From Hofstenia miamia (Eukaryota; Xenacoelomorpha; Acoela), in contig SCFE01000042.1 of assembly GCA_004352715.1 (NCBI GenBank), positions 84,343 through 148,342 on the forward strand: 64,000 bases of DNA, written 5' to 3'. Shown here piece by piece: positions 1 to 12,700 of this stretch; positions within the stretch are counted from its first letter, which is position 1, and each line of letters opens with the position of its first letter. The notes under the pieces were generated by a model. That model was not told the DNA's origin. It searched no databases and saw only the letters and a program-made list of their open reading frames with translations. A program made the translations under genes and the position numbers.

Positions 1-1105
1 TATATATATATATTTATATATATATATATATGCACATGACTCTGAGTGTTAGTTTTATTAATGCACAAAATTTTGAAAATATGGGTTTTATCTTATGAAA
101 ACCACTAAAAGTTTATTTAATTTTTAATATTCCAAAAAGCTTTGACAGTTTTTGAAAATTTGGATATAATAGGAGGTGGCCAGAGGGGAGTGGGAACCGC
201 TATCTTCCTGTTCAGCTAATAAATAAGAATATTAAAGCAATTTAGTAATTAAATTCTATATTTTCTACAGCAATAACTGAGGCATTTTATGTTGCTTATT
301 TAACCTTCTTACGCAAAATTTAAATTAAGAAAGGGCATTACAATATTTAATAAATTGTGCAAAAATTTTATTATTAAAATTATTTTTATGCCATTTGTCC
401 AACATCCTACACTAAAGTTCAAAAAAATATATTATATATATATATATATATATATTATGGCCTGTCCCAATAATAACTATTTAAACAGATTATTCCCAAT
501 AAGTTTTGCTATGTTGATCTTAAGGTTCTGTGTGTTGATTTGTAGGTTCCTTATGTTGGTAAAAAGTACCAACCTTTTTAGTTACAATATTATTATTTTA
601 CAAATTGTAAATCGGAAATTATTATTTTGACATTTGACCAATTGTAAGAAAGTGCAGAAAAATTTGAAAGATTGAAATGACAGGTAGCTTTTATAAATTG
701 CATATAAATCACATATTGATTTAAATGTGAGGATTATCAATTTTCACTAGCAAGCTTCATTTACTTGTTCATTGCATCTTACAGTTCACATTCTAATTAC
801 GCTTTCAGTGTAGTAATTTGGTATTTGTTTTCACAATTTGTTAATCGAACTGTGAAACAAATGCAATTCTAAATTAGTGTGGTTTTTCTAAAAGTTATAT
901 CTTATCAATGCACAGCTGTTGATTTATTTTGTTATTGTTACTTATTTAATTCGATGCATAACATAATGGATGCGTAAGTGCCTGAAATGATTTGGGAGGG
1001 GTGACTAGCTTATGAGAATCTATTTATTTGTCATGTCTATTCATTACATGTGCAAAGCAAAAAAAGCAAAACTGAGGAAACTATCATCAACAAGGCATAG
1101 AGGTT

Positions 1106-1114
<9 letters not shown>
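1..1114. other. AT-rich non-coding DNA
   Basis: Holds (TA)n tracts at 1-31 and about 429-456 and otherwise no convincing exon, RNA or transposon. The short open frame at 355-630 is low-complexity AT-rich sequence. Confidence 0.6.
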
Positions 1115-1149
<35 letters not shown>

Positions 1150-2199
1150 GGTTGGTACATTTTTTGACTGTGTAAATATNNNNNNNNNNNNNNNNNNNNN
1201 NNNNNNNNNNNNNNNNNNNNNNNNNNNNNNNNNNNNNNNNNNNNNNNNNNNNNNNNNNNNNNNNNNNNNNNNNNNNNNNNNNNNNNNNNNNNNNNNNNNN
1301 NNNNNNNNNNNNNNNNNNNNNNNNNNNNNNNNNNNNNNNNNNNNNNNNNNNNNNNNNNNNNNNNNNNNNNNNNNNNNNNNNNNNNNNNNNNNNNNNNNNN
1401 NNNNNNNNNNNNNNNNNNNNNNNNNNNNNNNNNNNNNNNNNNNNNNNNNNNNNNNNNNNNNNNNNNNNNNNNNNNNNNNNNNNNNNNNNNNNNNNNNNNN
1501 NNNNNNNNNNNNNNNNNNNNNNNNNNNNNNNNNNNNNNNNNNNNNNNNNNNNNNNNNNNNNNNNNNNNNNNNNNNNNNNNNNNNNNNNNNNNNNNNNNNN
1601 NNNNNNNNNNNNNNNNNNNNNNNNNNNNNNNNNNNNNNNNNNNNNNNNNNNNNNNNNNNNNNNNNNNNNNNNNNNNNNNNNNNNNNNNNNNNNNNNNNNN
1701 NNNNNNNNNNNNNNNNNNNNNNNNNNNNNNNNNNNNNNNNNNNNNNNNNNNNNNNNNNNNNNNNNNNNNNNNNNNNNNNNNNNNNNNNNNNNNNNNNNNN
1801 NNNNNNNNNNNNNNNNNNNNNNNNNNNNNNNNNNNNNNNNNNNNNNNNNNNNNNNNNNNNNNNNNNNNNNNNNNNNNNNNNNNNNNNNNNNNNNNNNNNN
1901 NNNNNNNNNNNNNNNNNNNNNNNNNNNNNNNNNNNNNNNNNNNNNNNNNNNNNNNNNNNNNNNNNNNNNNNNNNNNNNNNNNNNNNNNNNNNNNNNNNNN
2001 NNNNNNNNNNNNNNNNNNNNNNNNNNNNNNNNNNNNNNNNNNNNNNNNNNNNNNNNNNNNNNNNNNNNNNNNNNNNNNNNNNNNNNNNNNNNNNNNNNNN
2101 NNNNNNNNNNNNNNNNNNNNNNNNNNNNNNNNNNNNNNNNNNNNNNNNNNNNNNNNNNNNNNNNNNNNNNNNNNNNNNNTATATATATATATATATATC
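1115..2199. other. Assembly gap of exactly 1000 N next to (TA)n
   Basis: N at 1180-2179 is exactly 1000 bases, so the size is probably arbitrary. (TA)n lies at about 1115-1146 and again after the gap. Between tract and gap is the first 33 bases of the transposon seen whole at 6751. Confidence 0.9.
1147..1179. repeat. Copy of the 6751 transposon end, cut by gap
   Basis: These 33 bases are identical to 6751-6783 and, like that copy, directly follow a (TA)n tract. The rest of this copy probably lies in the gap. Confidence 0.7.
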
Positions 2200-3682
2200 A
2201 TATATAATTCCATTCAAACTGCTCAAGTTATGCGTAGGCATACATTGTATGTAAGCCATTTCCTTTTAACATTGTTAATTACTGTAATTAAGGAAATAAT
2301 CAAAATTCATTTTTGTCATAGTATAAAATACAATAAAAATTATTATTTTTAATAACATAACATACTATAGAAATCTCGAAATGGCCACAATAAGTTAAGA
2401 AGTAGCATAATTATATTAGAAAAATATAGTAATATGTTATTATGTCTTAAAAATATAATTATATAATTGTTACTTGCCATGCCTAGCTATATATTTATTG
2501 TAATTCTATATATTTTGTCACTTAATCAAATATTAAAATGCAATTTGAGTTGAAGCCATGTGCAGAAATGCGTTATACATAAAAAGGATAGAACAAATAC
2601 GTATATTATATGTCTCGAAAGTTATATTTTCTTGAGATTTTTCTGAATCTACTTGCTATTTACCGCGTATGTATAAATATTTTTTTGTTGCTTTTTACAG
2701 CCTAAAAAATTCGATAAATTTAACAGTTACAAACCAGTTAGTTTTCTTGTAATGTGATAAATCATAAATGTGCTATAATTACAGATTCAACCAGGAGCAT
2801 AGTTTTATGTGTTGTAAATTACAGTGTGATGATAACAGTATATATCTTAATGCTCAAACTGTAATATATTATCTGAACTCTTATCATGAACGATTTTATT
2901 TTATTAAAATTCAAATTGTATTTCTTAGGAAGTAATTTCTTAGAGCGTTACAAATGCCAATTACCCTCTTGGCCTTCAATAGACTCAGTACTGCATTTAA
3001 AACTTTCCTTGTAACCAAGTTTATGCATTTAAGATTAACAAAAATCTAAATATTTTTGTTGAAGAAAATTTGTTGATATGCTCACTTACACACACTATAT
3101 GGAAATTAATTCACAATGTCCCTTATTTGATGTATGACAACTACAGAAGAATTACTTAAATAATCAACTAAATCTTTTATACTATCTTATTTCGCCAGAT
3201 GGTGTAATAACGTTATTTTGCTTCTTCAAAGTCAACGATTGCATGAAATAATAAAACTGACGAATGAGTCTAAATAAACATGTTTTTTCATAGACACAAT
3301 CAAAATGTACACATTAAAATGTTGCAATTTCTACTGTGCGCTTTAATTTAATTCAAAATGTCAAATTTTAGATCAGTTTCAGTCAAGAATTATCAGCAAA
3401 ATTCATTTGAGAGTACGTTTCTATTCGTTTCAAATGGTATGTATTATTTAATATAAAATTACATGTATGGGTTTGGGCTGTTGTAATGCAAATTGAATTC
3501 TGTTGCAAAGATATTTTTCCTTCACATTACAAAATTGAATTAATCACAATTTTACAAATAACAATGTTACATCTATCTATAGGAGTATATATGCAGTAAT
3601 ATATAGTAGATGCTAATATATTACAATTTAATCGTTATGAGTGCTACATGAATGGAAAATATTCTATAATTATTCAATTCAA
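2200..3682. other. AT-rich non-coding DNA downstream of the GPCR
   Basis: Nothing recognisable on either strand. Presumably intergenic and 3'-flanking DNA of the receptor. Confidence 0.5.
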
Positions 3683-3688
3683 TTTATT
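3683..3688 (-). terminator. Candidate poly(A) signal for the GPCR
   Basis: AATAAA on the minus strand, about 190 bases past the receptor stop codon. In such AT-rich DNA this hexamer is common by chance. Confidence 0.25.
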
Positions 3689-3877
3689 GCAGTGATTATT
3701 CAAACAACATCCAAGCCTACAAAAGTTCTTGAAGAAGCTTTAGCCTGAAGCTTCGTTTTAAGATAAATTTCTAATAGTTAAGTATCTTAAAATTAATTGT
3801 TAATACTATTAATTCTAAAATTTTGTCCGAATTTACTTGAAAATACTGCAGTTTTACAATAATGAGAATTGGAACTC

Positions 3878-4029
3878 TTATTGCGATTTAGGTTTTCCAA
3901 CAATACAAGGAAGAATAGAATGAGCAATGGTTAAATATGCCTGACGGAATTTCGAATGAGTAAATCCATATACCAAGAAATTGAAAGCACTGTTCGCATG
4001 GGCACACATTTCAGCGGTCAGTGAAATTT
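3878..4029 (-). CDS. GPCR exon 5: TM7, helix 8, stop
   Basis: The acceptor is tatttttag before AAATTTCAC. Encodes EISLTAEMCAHANS, then NFLVY (an NPxxY variant), GFTHSKFRQAY as helix 8, a cysteine that could be palmitoylated, and stop. Identity as a GPCR TM7 exon is clear. Its link to the exons at 16-19 kb rests on strand, phase, motif order and the absence of any other TM7 candidate between. Confidence 0.8.
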
Positions 4030-6701
4030 CTAAAAATATAAAATTAATATATATTCTTGGAATTCTCTTCAATAAACAGATTGTGCAGCATGGCATTGAA
4101 TTCAGCAATTCAGTAATCTAAAATGTGGGGGAAGGGGCAATAATATTATAGAAAATATATCCAGTGCAAAGCCTTATTTTAATAAATATTTATTTTGAAG
4201 CTAATAAATTTAGTAAGTCAATCTCATTATACTTTTAATTAGTTTTACAACAAAGCGGGTAGCTCTTTGTCAAATTAGTTCTGAGTATCTGTTTCTTTTT
4301 ACACTGAGCTGGCACAAAAGGCATCCCTAATTCCATATCTGACTGAGTGTAATTGTCAAACTAATTTCTTTGAATCTCGAAGAAAGTACATTATTGAAAA
4401 TACTACTGTGTTGGTAGCCATTATTTTTATTCCAATGCCTACTGCCATGGAGAAAGAGGAAATGATCATTTTTGTTAATAAGTGTGAAATGCAAAAAAAA
4501 ATTTGAAAAAGTTTGCTATTTAATATTAAACCTTTCTTACTGGACAGATAAATTACTCTTTTTGTGGGACTGAAAATTACATTTAATACTTAAAATTGAA
4601 ATAAATAAGTAAACAAATAAATAAATATATATATATATATANNNNNNNNNNNNNNNNNNNNNNNNNNNNNNNNNNNNNNNNNNNNNNNNNNNNNNNNNNN
4701 NNNNNNNNNNNNNNNNNNNNNNNNNNNNNNNNNNNNNNNNNNNNNNNNNNNNNNNNNNNNNNNNNNNNNNNNNNNNNNNNNNNNNNNNNNNNNNNNNNNN
4801 NNNNNNNNNNNNNNNNNNNNNNNNNNNNNNNNNNNNNNNNNNNNNNNNNNNNNNNNNNNNNNNNNNNNNNNNNNNNNNNNNNNNNNNNNNNNNNNNNNNN
4901 NNNNNNNNNNNNNNNNNNNNNNNNNNNNNNNNNNNNNNNNNNNNNNNNNNNNNNNNNNNNNNNNNNNNNNNNNNNNNNNNNNNNNNNNNNNNNNNNNNNN
5001 NNNNNNNNNNNNNNNNNNNNNNNNNNNNNNNNNNNNNNNNNNNNNNNNNNNNNNNNNNNNNNNNNNNNNNNNNNNNNNNNNNNNNNNNNNNNNNNNNNNN
5101 NNNNNNNNNNNNNNNNNNNNNNNNNNNNNNNNNNNNNNNNNNNNNNNNNNNNNNNNNNNNNNNNNNNNNNNNNNNNNNNNNNNNNNNNNNNNNNNNNNNN
5201 NNNNNNNNNNNNNNNNNNNNNNNNNNNNNNNNNNNNNNNNNNNNNNNNNNNNNNNNNNNNNNNNNNNNNNNNNNNNNNNNNNNNNNNNNNNNNNNNNNNN
5301 NNNNNNNNNNNNNNNNNNNNNNNNNNNNNNNNNNNNNNNNNNNNNNNNNNNNNNNNNNNNNNNNNNNNNNNNNNNNNNNNNNNNNNNNNNNNNNNNNNNN
5401 NNNNNNNNNNNNNNNNNNNNNNNNNNNNNNNNNNNNNNNNNNNNNNNNNNNNNNNNNNNNNNNNNNNNNNNNNNNNNNNNNNNNNNNNNNNNNNNNNNNN
5501 NNNNNNNNNNNNNNNNNNNNNNNNNNNNNNNNNNNNNNNNNNNNNNNNNNNNNNNNNNNNNNNNNNNNNNNNNNNNNNNNNNNNNNNNNNNNNNNNNNNN
5601 NNNNNNNNNNNNNNNNNNNNNNNNNNNNNNNNNNNNNNNNNGACGAATTGAAAAGAAGCTCAAGACGAAGCTTGAATATCCAACAGCCCCCAGCCTTGGC
5701 TGTTGGGTGTGGAACGTGAAAGTTAAGTTAAAATACCTAAACGCAGTGCAACTCTCAGCTCGCCCAATTTCGGTGAAAGCAATAAAGATTAATGTTAATT
5801 TCGATTGACATATAGTAGAAGAAAAAAGAAAAGACCTAAAATAACACATAACCTAAATGTCAGGTATCATATCATCTACGCTGTCCCGCTACCGTGTACC
5901 TCTTTAATACGTAAACAAATCAAAAAACTAATACTAAAAGACAAAATACAAAGTAAAGATAAAAAGTTAAATAACAGATTACAGAGAAAAAACTGAAAAA
6001 AAACACTATGAACAAATTGCACTAATGAATACAAGAAAGATGAAACGTCTGTGTGTTGATGATAACTGCAGACCCCCATATTGCGTGTAACTGAATTTGG
6101 AGGAATAACATTGGGTAAAGCATCTAACCACTTTTTCTTTTCACAAATATTTGTAGGGAATCCATAAACAGTAACTCTGTTTTCCTTTGGTATAGGCTGA
6201 TCCGTTCAATATCATAATTGGAATTACAACATCCAACGCTGCACTTTCGTACCATTGCACATGTATTAGTGACTTGATAAGCTTTAGTGATGTAAGGTGT
6301 GTGCAATCAAATTAAAAGAATCAACCAATGGGAATTAGGAAGGAGGTAATTACTCATTTGCGCCTCTAGCGGTGTGATTGACCGTGCAGCCCACTAAACT
6401 ATTTGCAATAAATTCAACGCTTGGCGTCCTTTATTAGAGTAGTCTCTTGTATAATCGTACCTATAAAAAATAAAAAGATAATCATAAACAAAATCTTACT
6501 GAATAAAATATACTCAATTATCTAACAGGTACAAATGCAGTCTCTGATACGATAATTTTACCTCGATATTTAGCAGATATTTATAACTGCAAACATAGCT
6601 CCGTGGTCGGTTCGTCAAATTATCAATTGAAATAAAATGGTAAGATTAATATTGGAATTGGAATAAAACTAAATTAGAGAATTGTATATATATATGCGAC
6701 A

Positions 6702-6742
<41 letters not shown>

Positions 6743-9700
6743 TATATATAGGGGGTTGGTACATTTTTTGACTGTGTAAATATCTTAAAATGCACTACAA
6801 ACATTCAAATATATTTTATGCATATTTCAATCGCATATGTAAGTGTACAATAGACTTGTATGGGACAAAAGAAAAGGGACCTGTTTTTAAGCTATTAAAT
6901 ATTTCACAAAGCATAAGCTTTTTTAAGAAGTCATGTATTTTATATTATTCTTATCAAAATATATTCACAGATATGAACTGCTTTTAGCTATAAGATTCAT
7001 TATAGTAATGAATAAATTGGAAGACATGTCAATTCAACACAAGGAAACGTATTTAAAAAACAATTTATTCATCAGAAAATCTATAGATGCTCTGCATGGG
7101 TTAATGTGTACTCTAAGTATTATTTTGCATCAATCAGTTGCTTGAGTCTCACTTAGGTTGTTAATTCACATCATCATGATGTAGCAGTAGTTAAACATCA
7201 GGAGTATACATGTATGTTGCTTTTGAGTACTAGTCAGACCAACTTACTGCATATTGATTTTCAAAAGCTTTCAAGGGTTGGATACAATGCTAATTCTAAA
7301 AAATTAGCTAGTGATTTATCAAAGTGGCATTTAATAATATACAGAAATACATTTTATTTAGCTTTGGAATTTTAGTTAACCAATATTTTAAAATTAGGCA
7401 GTCAACCACCCCTAGTGTTTTTGCCATCAATGATTTGAAAGTACTACTACATAACAAGATTATTATTGTATTTACTGTGTGCATTTTACCAAAAAGAGGA
7501 GTTTTGTGTTATTAACACACAAAATATTTATTGACAAGTTGGCTGTAACAAACAAATTCTCAATAGATTTTACATTTAAATTGCATTCTCTCAGCAATGA
7601 TGTAGCTGGAAATAGGTATTAATGATGCTAATAAAAAGCTACACCTGTGTGCTTTAGTGCTCTATTTGATTTCAGAAAATATCAGGACATGCATAACAGC
7701 TTTAACTATGATTAAAGAATTTGTAATCCAAGTAAGTGATTTAAAAATTGTTAGATCTATTGTTTTTAGATTTCAAGAAATGCATTGTCGTCAGATTACA
7801 TAATGTCAGATGGTGCTGAGAGTTAACTTCTGTAGTAAAAACTGCTTAAGGAAATAAGATGGGATTTTGTGTGGGATATCAATTTTCTTCATCTCTTTCT
7901 AACAAATGAAATTGTCATATTATGCCAGCAATTTTTAAGCAAAAAATAATCTGCATATCTGCAATTCATTACATATTTCAAGCATTATACTTCATCATTG
8001 TGCAAATTTTTGTTTTTTTAGTAAGACATATATTGAAAGCTCAGGTAGAAATGTGTGGCATAGATTGGATGCAGTTAAGAAAATGCTTCTGACAACAAAC
8101 ATTTGTCTAGAAGGAAAATATTCTTAAATTAGGCATTGCACATGCTTTATTAATAAGATATCATAAGGATTTTAAAAAAAATTTGCCAATATCTATGTAC
8201 ATATTGCTTGACTTTATTGTTTAGGTCATATTCACAAAAACACTGCCAAGTTAGTTAAGTCTCTAGTAAATTTTTGAAGAACTTAAAGGACTTTGATGGC
8301 TATTTTCTTGAATAAGAAGACAATTGTATGTTGTTGCAAGCAGTAAGCATGCTTGTTACTGCCAATAATAATAATGACTTTAAAGACTTTAATGATTTGC
8401 ATTGGTTATTTGACATGTATAATTTCTTCATTTTTATGAATGATTCGAGTCTCATATGTACATGTGAGCAGTAGAGCAAAGTGTTTTATTATTATCATTT
8501 GCTTTTCCTTTGTCATATCACTAAGATATAAATTATTGAGGAGGAAAGGATTGTGCAAAGTGCTGAAATGTAAGCAAGGGCCTCTCAAACTCAAAGTGAA
8601 GATCTTTAACACTTAGTAATATATTTGAAAAAACCGAATATTTTGTGAATATTATTTATTTTTGTGGTTATAGCCCTACTGTTGAAGGTTACACGTTAAA
8701 AAACCGAATTCATCATAGGAGTTGTCTCAGGGCAAATGTGGAAGTGCTGCTAACTTCTAAATCTTAGTTTTAAGTACATTCAAGTTATTTAATGTACACA
8801 AAATATACTTAACTTTCATTCTTTAAATGAAGTTAAAAAGCATTGAGTGACTCTGCCAAAGTACAGGAATTGTTACTTCCTTATACAATGAAGTAGCTGC
8901 TTTATTATTTGAAAGCAGACTATTTAGATTGAGACAATGTTAAAGCAAATCAAACATGGCACTAATGAATAAGTTGAATACATTTTCACATGTGTGTATC
9001 TTATGGGTGCCTATGTAGATGAAATATTAGTTGGATGAAAGGGTATATAAAACGACTGATTTCTATAGTACAGTATAATGTTTTGGATCCTAGCTAACTA
9101 CATAAATTACCAAAGACAGCATCATAGACATACGATATAAAATTTTATTTAAAGTAAAAATTAAATCTGAGCTTTTGTTGACCTAGCCTACTGGTAGCAA
9201 AATAATTCATTTTAATTTAATGTAAAAACAACATAATTCTAAATAACTCAATTTTTACTCAATGTATGGCTTAAACAGGAGTTCTTATTGAAAATATAAT
9301 ATTGTGACATCTGCTGTTCAAAGTGGGTTAATTTATGTTAAGTTTATTGGTTATGATTTGTTTTACAATGCTACTAAATCACAATGTTATTACAAAATAC
9401 AAATAGCAATTTCAATTTGTTAATCATTAAATAATTTACTTTAATCACTACAGTTTCAAATTCTATGTCAATATTTATGTGGTTTTTGTGATATTTATGC
9501 AGTCAAAAACCTCTTTTTTTCTCCTAAGTTTTTTTTAATGATGTGGTTGCTTTTTTGGCGATTTTCTTTGCCTCACTACTGTCATTCATGTCTTATTACA
9601 TTTCAAACAGAAACTAACTCTATAATTGTGCTCGATGACAAACATGGGTTATTAACATTCCAGTCTTCTGCCAGGACAGAAATAAGTTCTTTTTGTCCTC

Positions 9701-12700
9701 AACTTGTTTTGTTGGGTACAATTAATCAAATGTTTAATCAAAATAATATTTCAAACAATTTCATGGTGACATCACATTATATATAATGCATCATGTGCAT
9801 AAAAGACAATTGAAAACTGATACTGTATTAGATGTTCTTAAAATTTCAATTTTTTTTAACTTTGTATGTTTTAATTGTGCAGCCTCTGCATACATACAGA
9901 ATTTTCGAAATATGTGTAGCCTTATCAACATCTAGTAGGATAGTTCCTTGTTGAATGATAAAAAGATACCACGAACTATATTTAAAATTTGATCTTTGTC
10001 TTCTTTGAGCATCCCATTAGAAATTTGAAAATTACGTGTTCTTGAATCAGTTCAATAGAAAATTTGTCTGCCGCTATATTTGGCGTAATTCCTATCTGAA
10101 TTCGTGAAATTTGATGGCTTCACTTACAATTTCATTCCTAAATCACAAGCCATTAATTGACCAACAATGGGGCATTCTAGTTGCTATTAATCGCAGATGA
10201 CCACTGGGAAATGATTGTGCCAGTGATTTATATCCGACAATTACCATTGGTGTGCCAATAATGGTCCATTAATGGGCCATTCATGGCTAACCGTAGGTCT
10301 TTGATGCCAGAGCATTACTTTTATATATAAGACAACAACTTTGTTGCTAATCAGCTAAAACGTTGCTTTAAACAGACAAAATTCTAACAAAGGGCAAAAG
10401 GATGTCTTTGAGATCCTGTCAAGCATATTCAGTACAAACATTATCAGAAATTTTGATGAATTTGCTTATAAATGTTAAAATAAGCATACATCTGCCAAAT
10501 TTAACAAAAAATTCAAATTTTAAAATTAAGTACAACTTTGAAATATTACTTTCTTAAATCATGAAAAAATCTCTTCTGCTCAATAATAAATTTTGTATCT
10601 AATACTAATTTCAAGGTGTCCAAATATATGAATAAACAATTTTGAAGATTAACTTATTAAGTACATTGAAATTTTTAAATGTTAAAAATTTCATGAAAGC
10701 TTTTCACAATTCCTTTTTTAAATTATAAGGAGCAAAGAATCAAAATAATTAGGTGAGTTTTATTTGAAAATATCTGATCATTGATTATTGCTTACTAAGG
10801 TTGCTGCTTATGCGTGTAATGTTCCACCAATGTGCCACTTTCGGAATCAATGGTCACAAATACAGCATGTTTCCCACCAAAAGTCCACTGATAATGGCCA
10901 ATATAAAATTATGAATTGTACTTCACTACATGGTATTCTTTGGCTGAGTTAAGAGCAAAGTTAGAAGTGTGTATAGTATGTTATCCTAAAGGTAGAATAC
11001 CTGCTGTAAACAATTGAATTCATTATACAGTTCTCCTAAAAACAAAAGATGGTATACTAGATTGTGTTATTAACTACTGATGGCTTATAATTTCATTTGT
11101 TATGAAAATTTTATGTGATTGAGTATAATATTGTAAATCATTAGAATGAATATTTGCTGGCTAAATGGCAGTTGTACCCAGTAATGTCATTAATGGGCCA
11201 TTGTCCCACCATTCATTTGGGTTAAGAAACTGATAAATAATGTTTTGAAAATTTTATTCAAACTTTCAAGTGATACATATATTATATACTGAATAATTTA
11301 ACATTTTCCTTATAAAATTTGCGAATTATAAGATTTTTAAAACTATTTGTTTTGTTGGTTATGGTTGGCAAATTAATGGCCATAATTGGCAATTGATCCC
11401 ATTAATGGATCATTGGTTATTCTATAATATCTACTATTTGGGTTGCAGAGCTCCCCATCGTGTGGCATAAGGGATATTATGTAGGTGACCTACATATCAT
11501 TTCATATTTGCGGCTACATGTTTATAATAATAGGTAACAAGCAATTTTGTCTTAGTCCAATATAAATTTGAAATGATTCGATGTGAGAGCACATGGACAA
11601 GGTGGTTGGGTAGTAAAACCGTACTATACGTGTTGGAAAAGTGAACACAATTTTATCAAAATGATTTAAAATTTATAACAGCATTTTGGTCAGATAACAA
11701 TATTTTATGTGTTTCATATCCTTAGAAAACAACGCAGAGTTGGATACGAACTGCTAATAAGCTGCATTTATTGTTTAAGTGAACAGCACTTAAGTTGGTT
11801 CCACATCCTTCTTAAATTAGTTATTCTATTAGGCAAAATAAATTTTCCTGTGCGTCGTGTGGGCTAACAAACATCAGAGCCAGGCAGCTAATGATGAAAT
11901 ATGTACAAAATCACCTGTAGATATTCAATCTTGTATGGAATGGAATCGCCAATTTATCATCACTGAATATAGACCTCTTGTGACACAGTATTGTAATTGG
12001 GTTTTGATAATTCAGCCTGAAATTTCAATTCTGTGTGGGGACTGCGTTCATAAATGTTAGACAGCATCCAACTCTGAAACAAATAGTAAAAAGTTCATTT
12101 AAGAAATTCTGTCGCCCACTGCCGTTAAAGGGGTGCTACACTAATGATTTATGTCCAAACTTTTGACAGATTTTTGTAAATAACGTAGCACACAAAAATC
12201 CTGATAAAAGTTTAAACAAAAATCTATAGAGTAGCATACCACTTCAAACATATTTTGAAAATNTGTGTATAGTATGTTATCCTAAAGGTAGAATACCTGC
12301 TGTAAACAATTGAATTCATTATACAGTTCTCCTAAAAACAAAAGATGGTATACTAGATTGTGTTATTAACTACTGATGGCTTATAATTTCATTTGTTATG
12401 AAAATTTTATGTGATTGAGTATAATATTGTAAATCATTAGAATGAATATTTGCTGGCTAAATGGCAGTTGTACCCAGTAATGTCATTAATGGGCCATTGT
12501 CCCACCATTCATTTGGGTTAAGAAACTGATAAATAATGTTTTGAAAATTTTATTCAAACTTTCAAGTGATACATATATTATATACTGAATAATTTAACAT
12601 TTTCCTTATAAAATTTGCGAATTATAAGATTTTTAAAACTATTTGTTTTGTTGGTTATGGTTGGCAAATTAATGGCCATAATTGGCAATTGATCCCATTA

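Noticed and set aside
1044-2259. Long frames across N runs
   Set aside because: They are open only because N positions cannot show stops. The same holds for frames over the other gaps.
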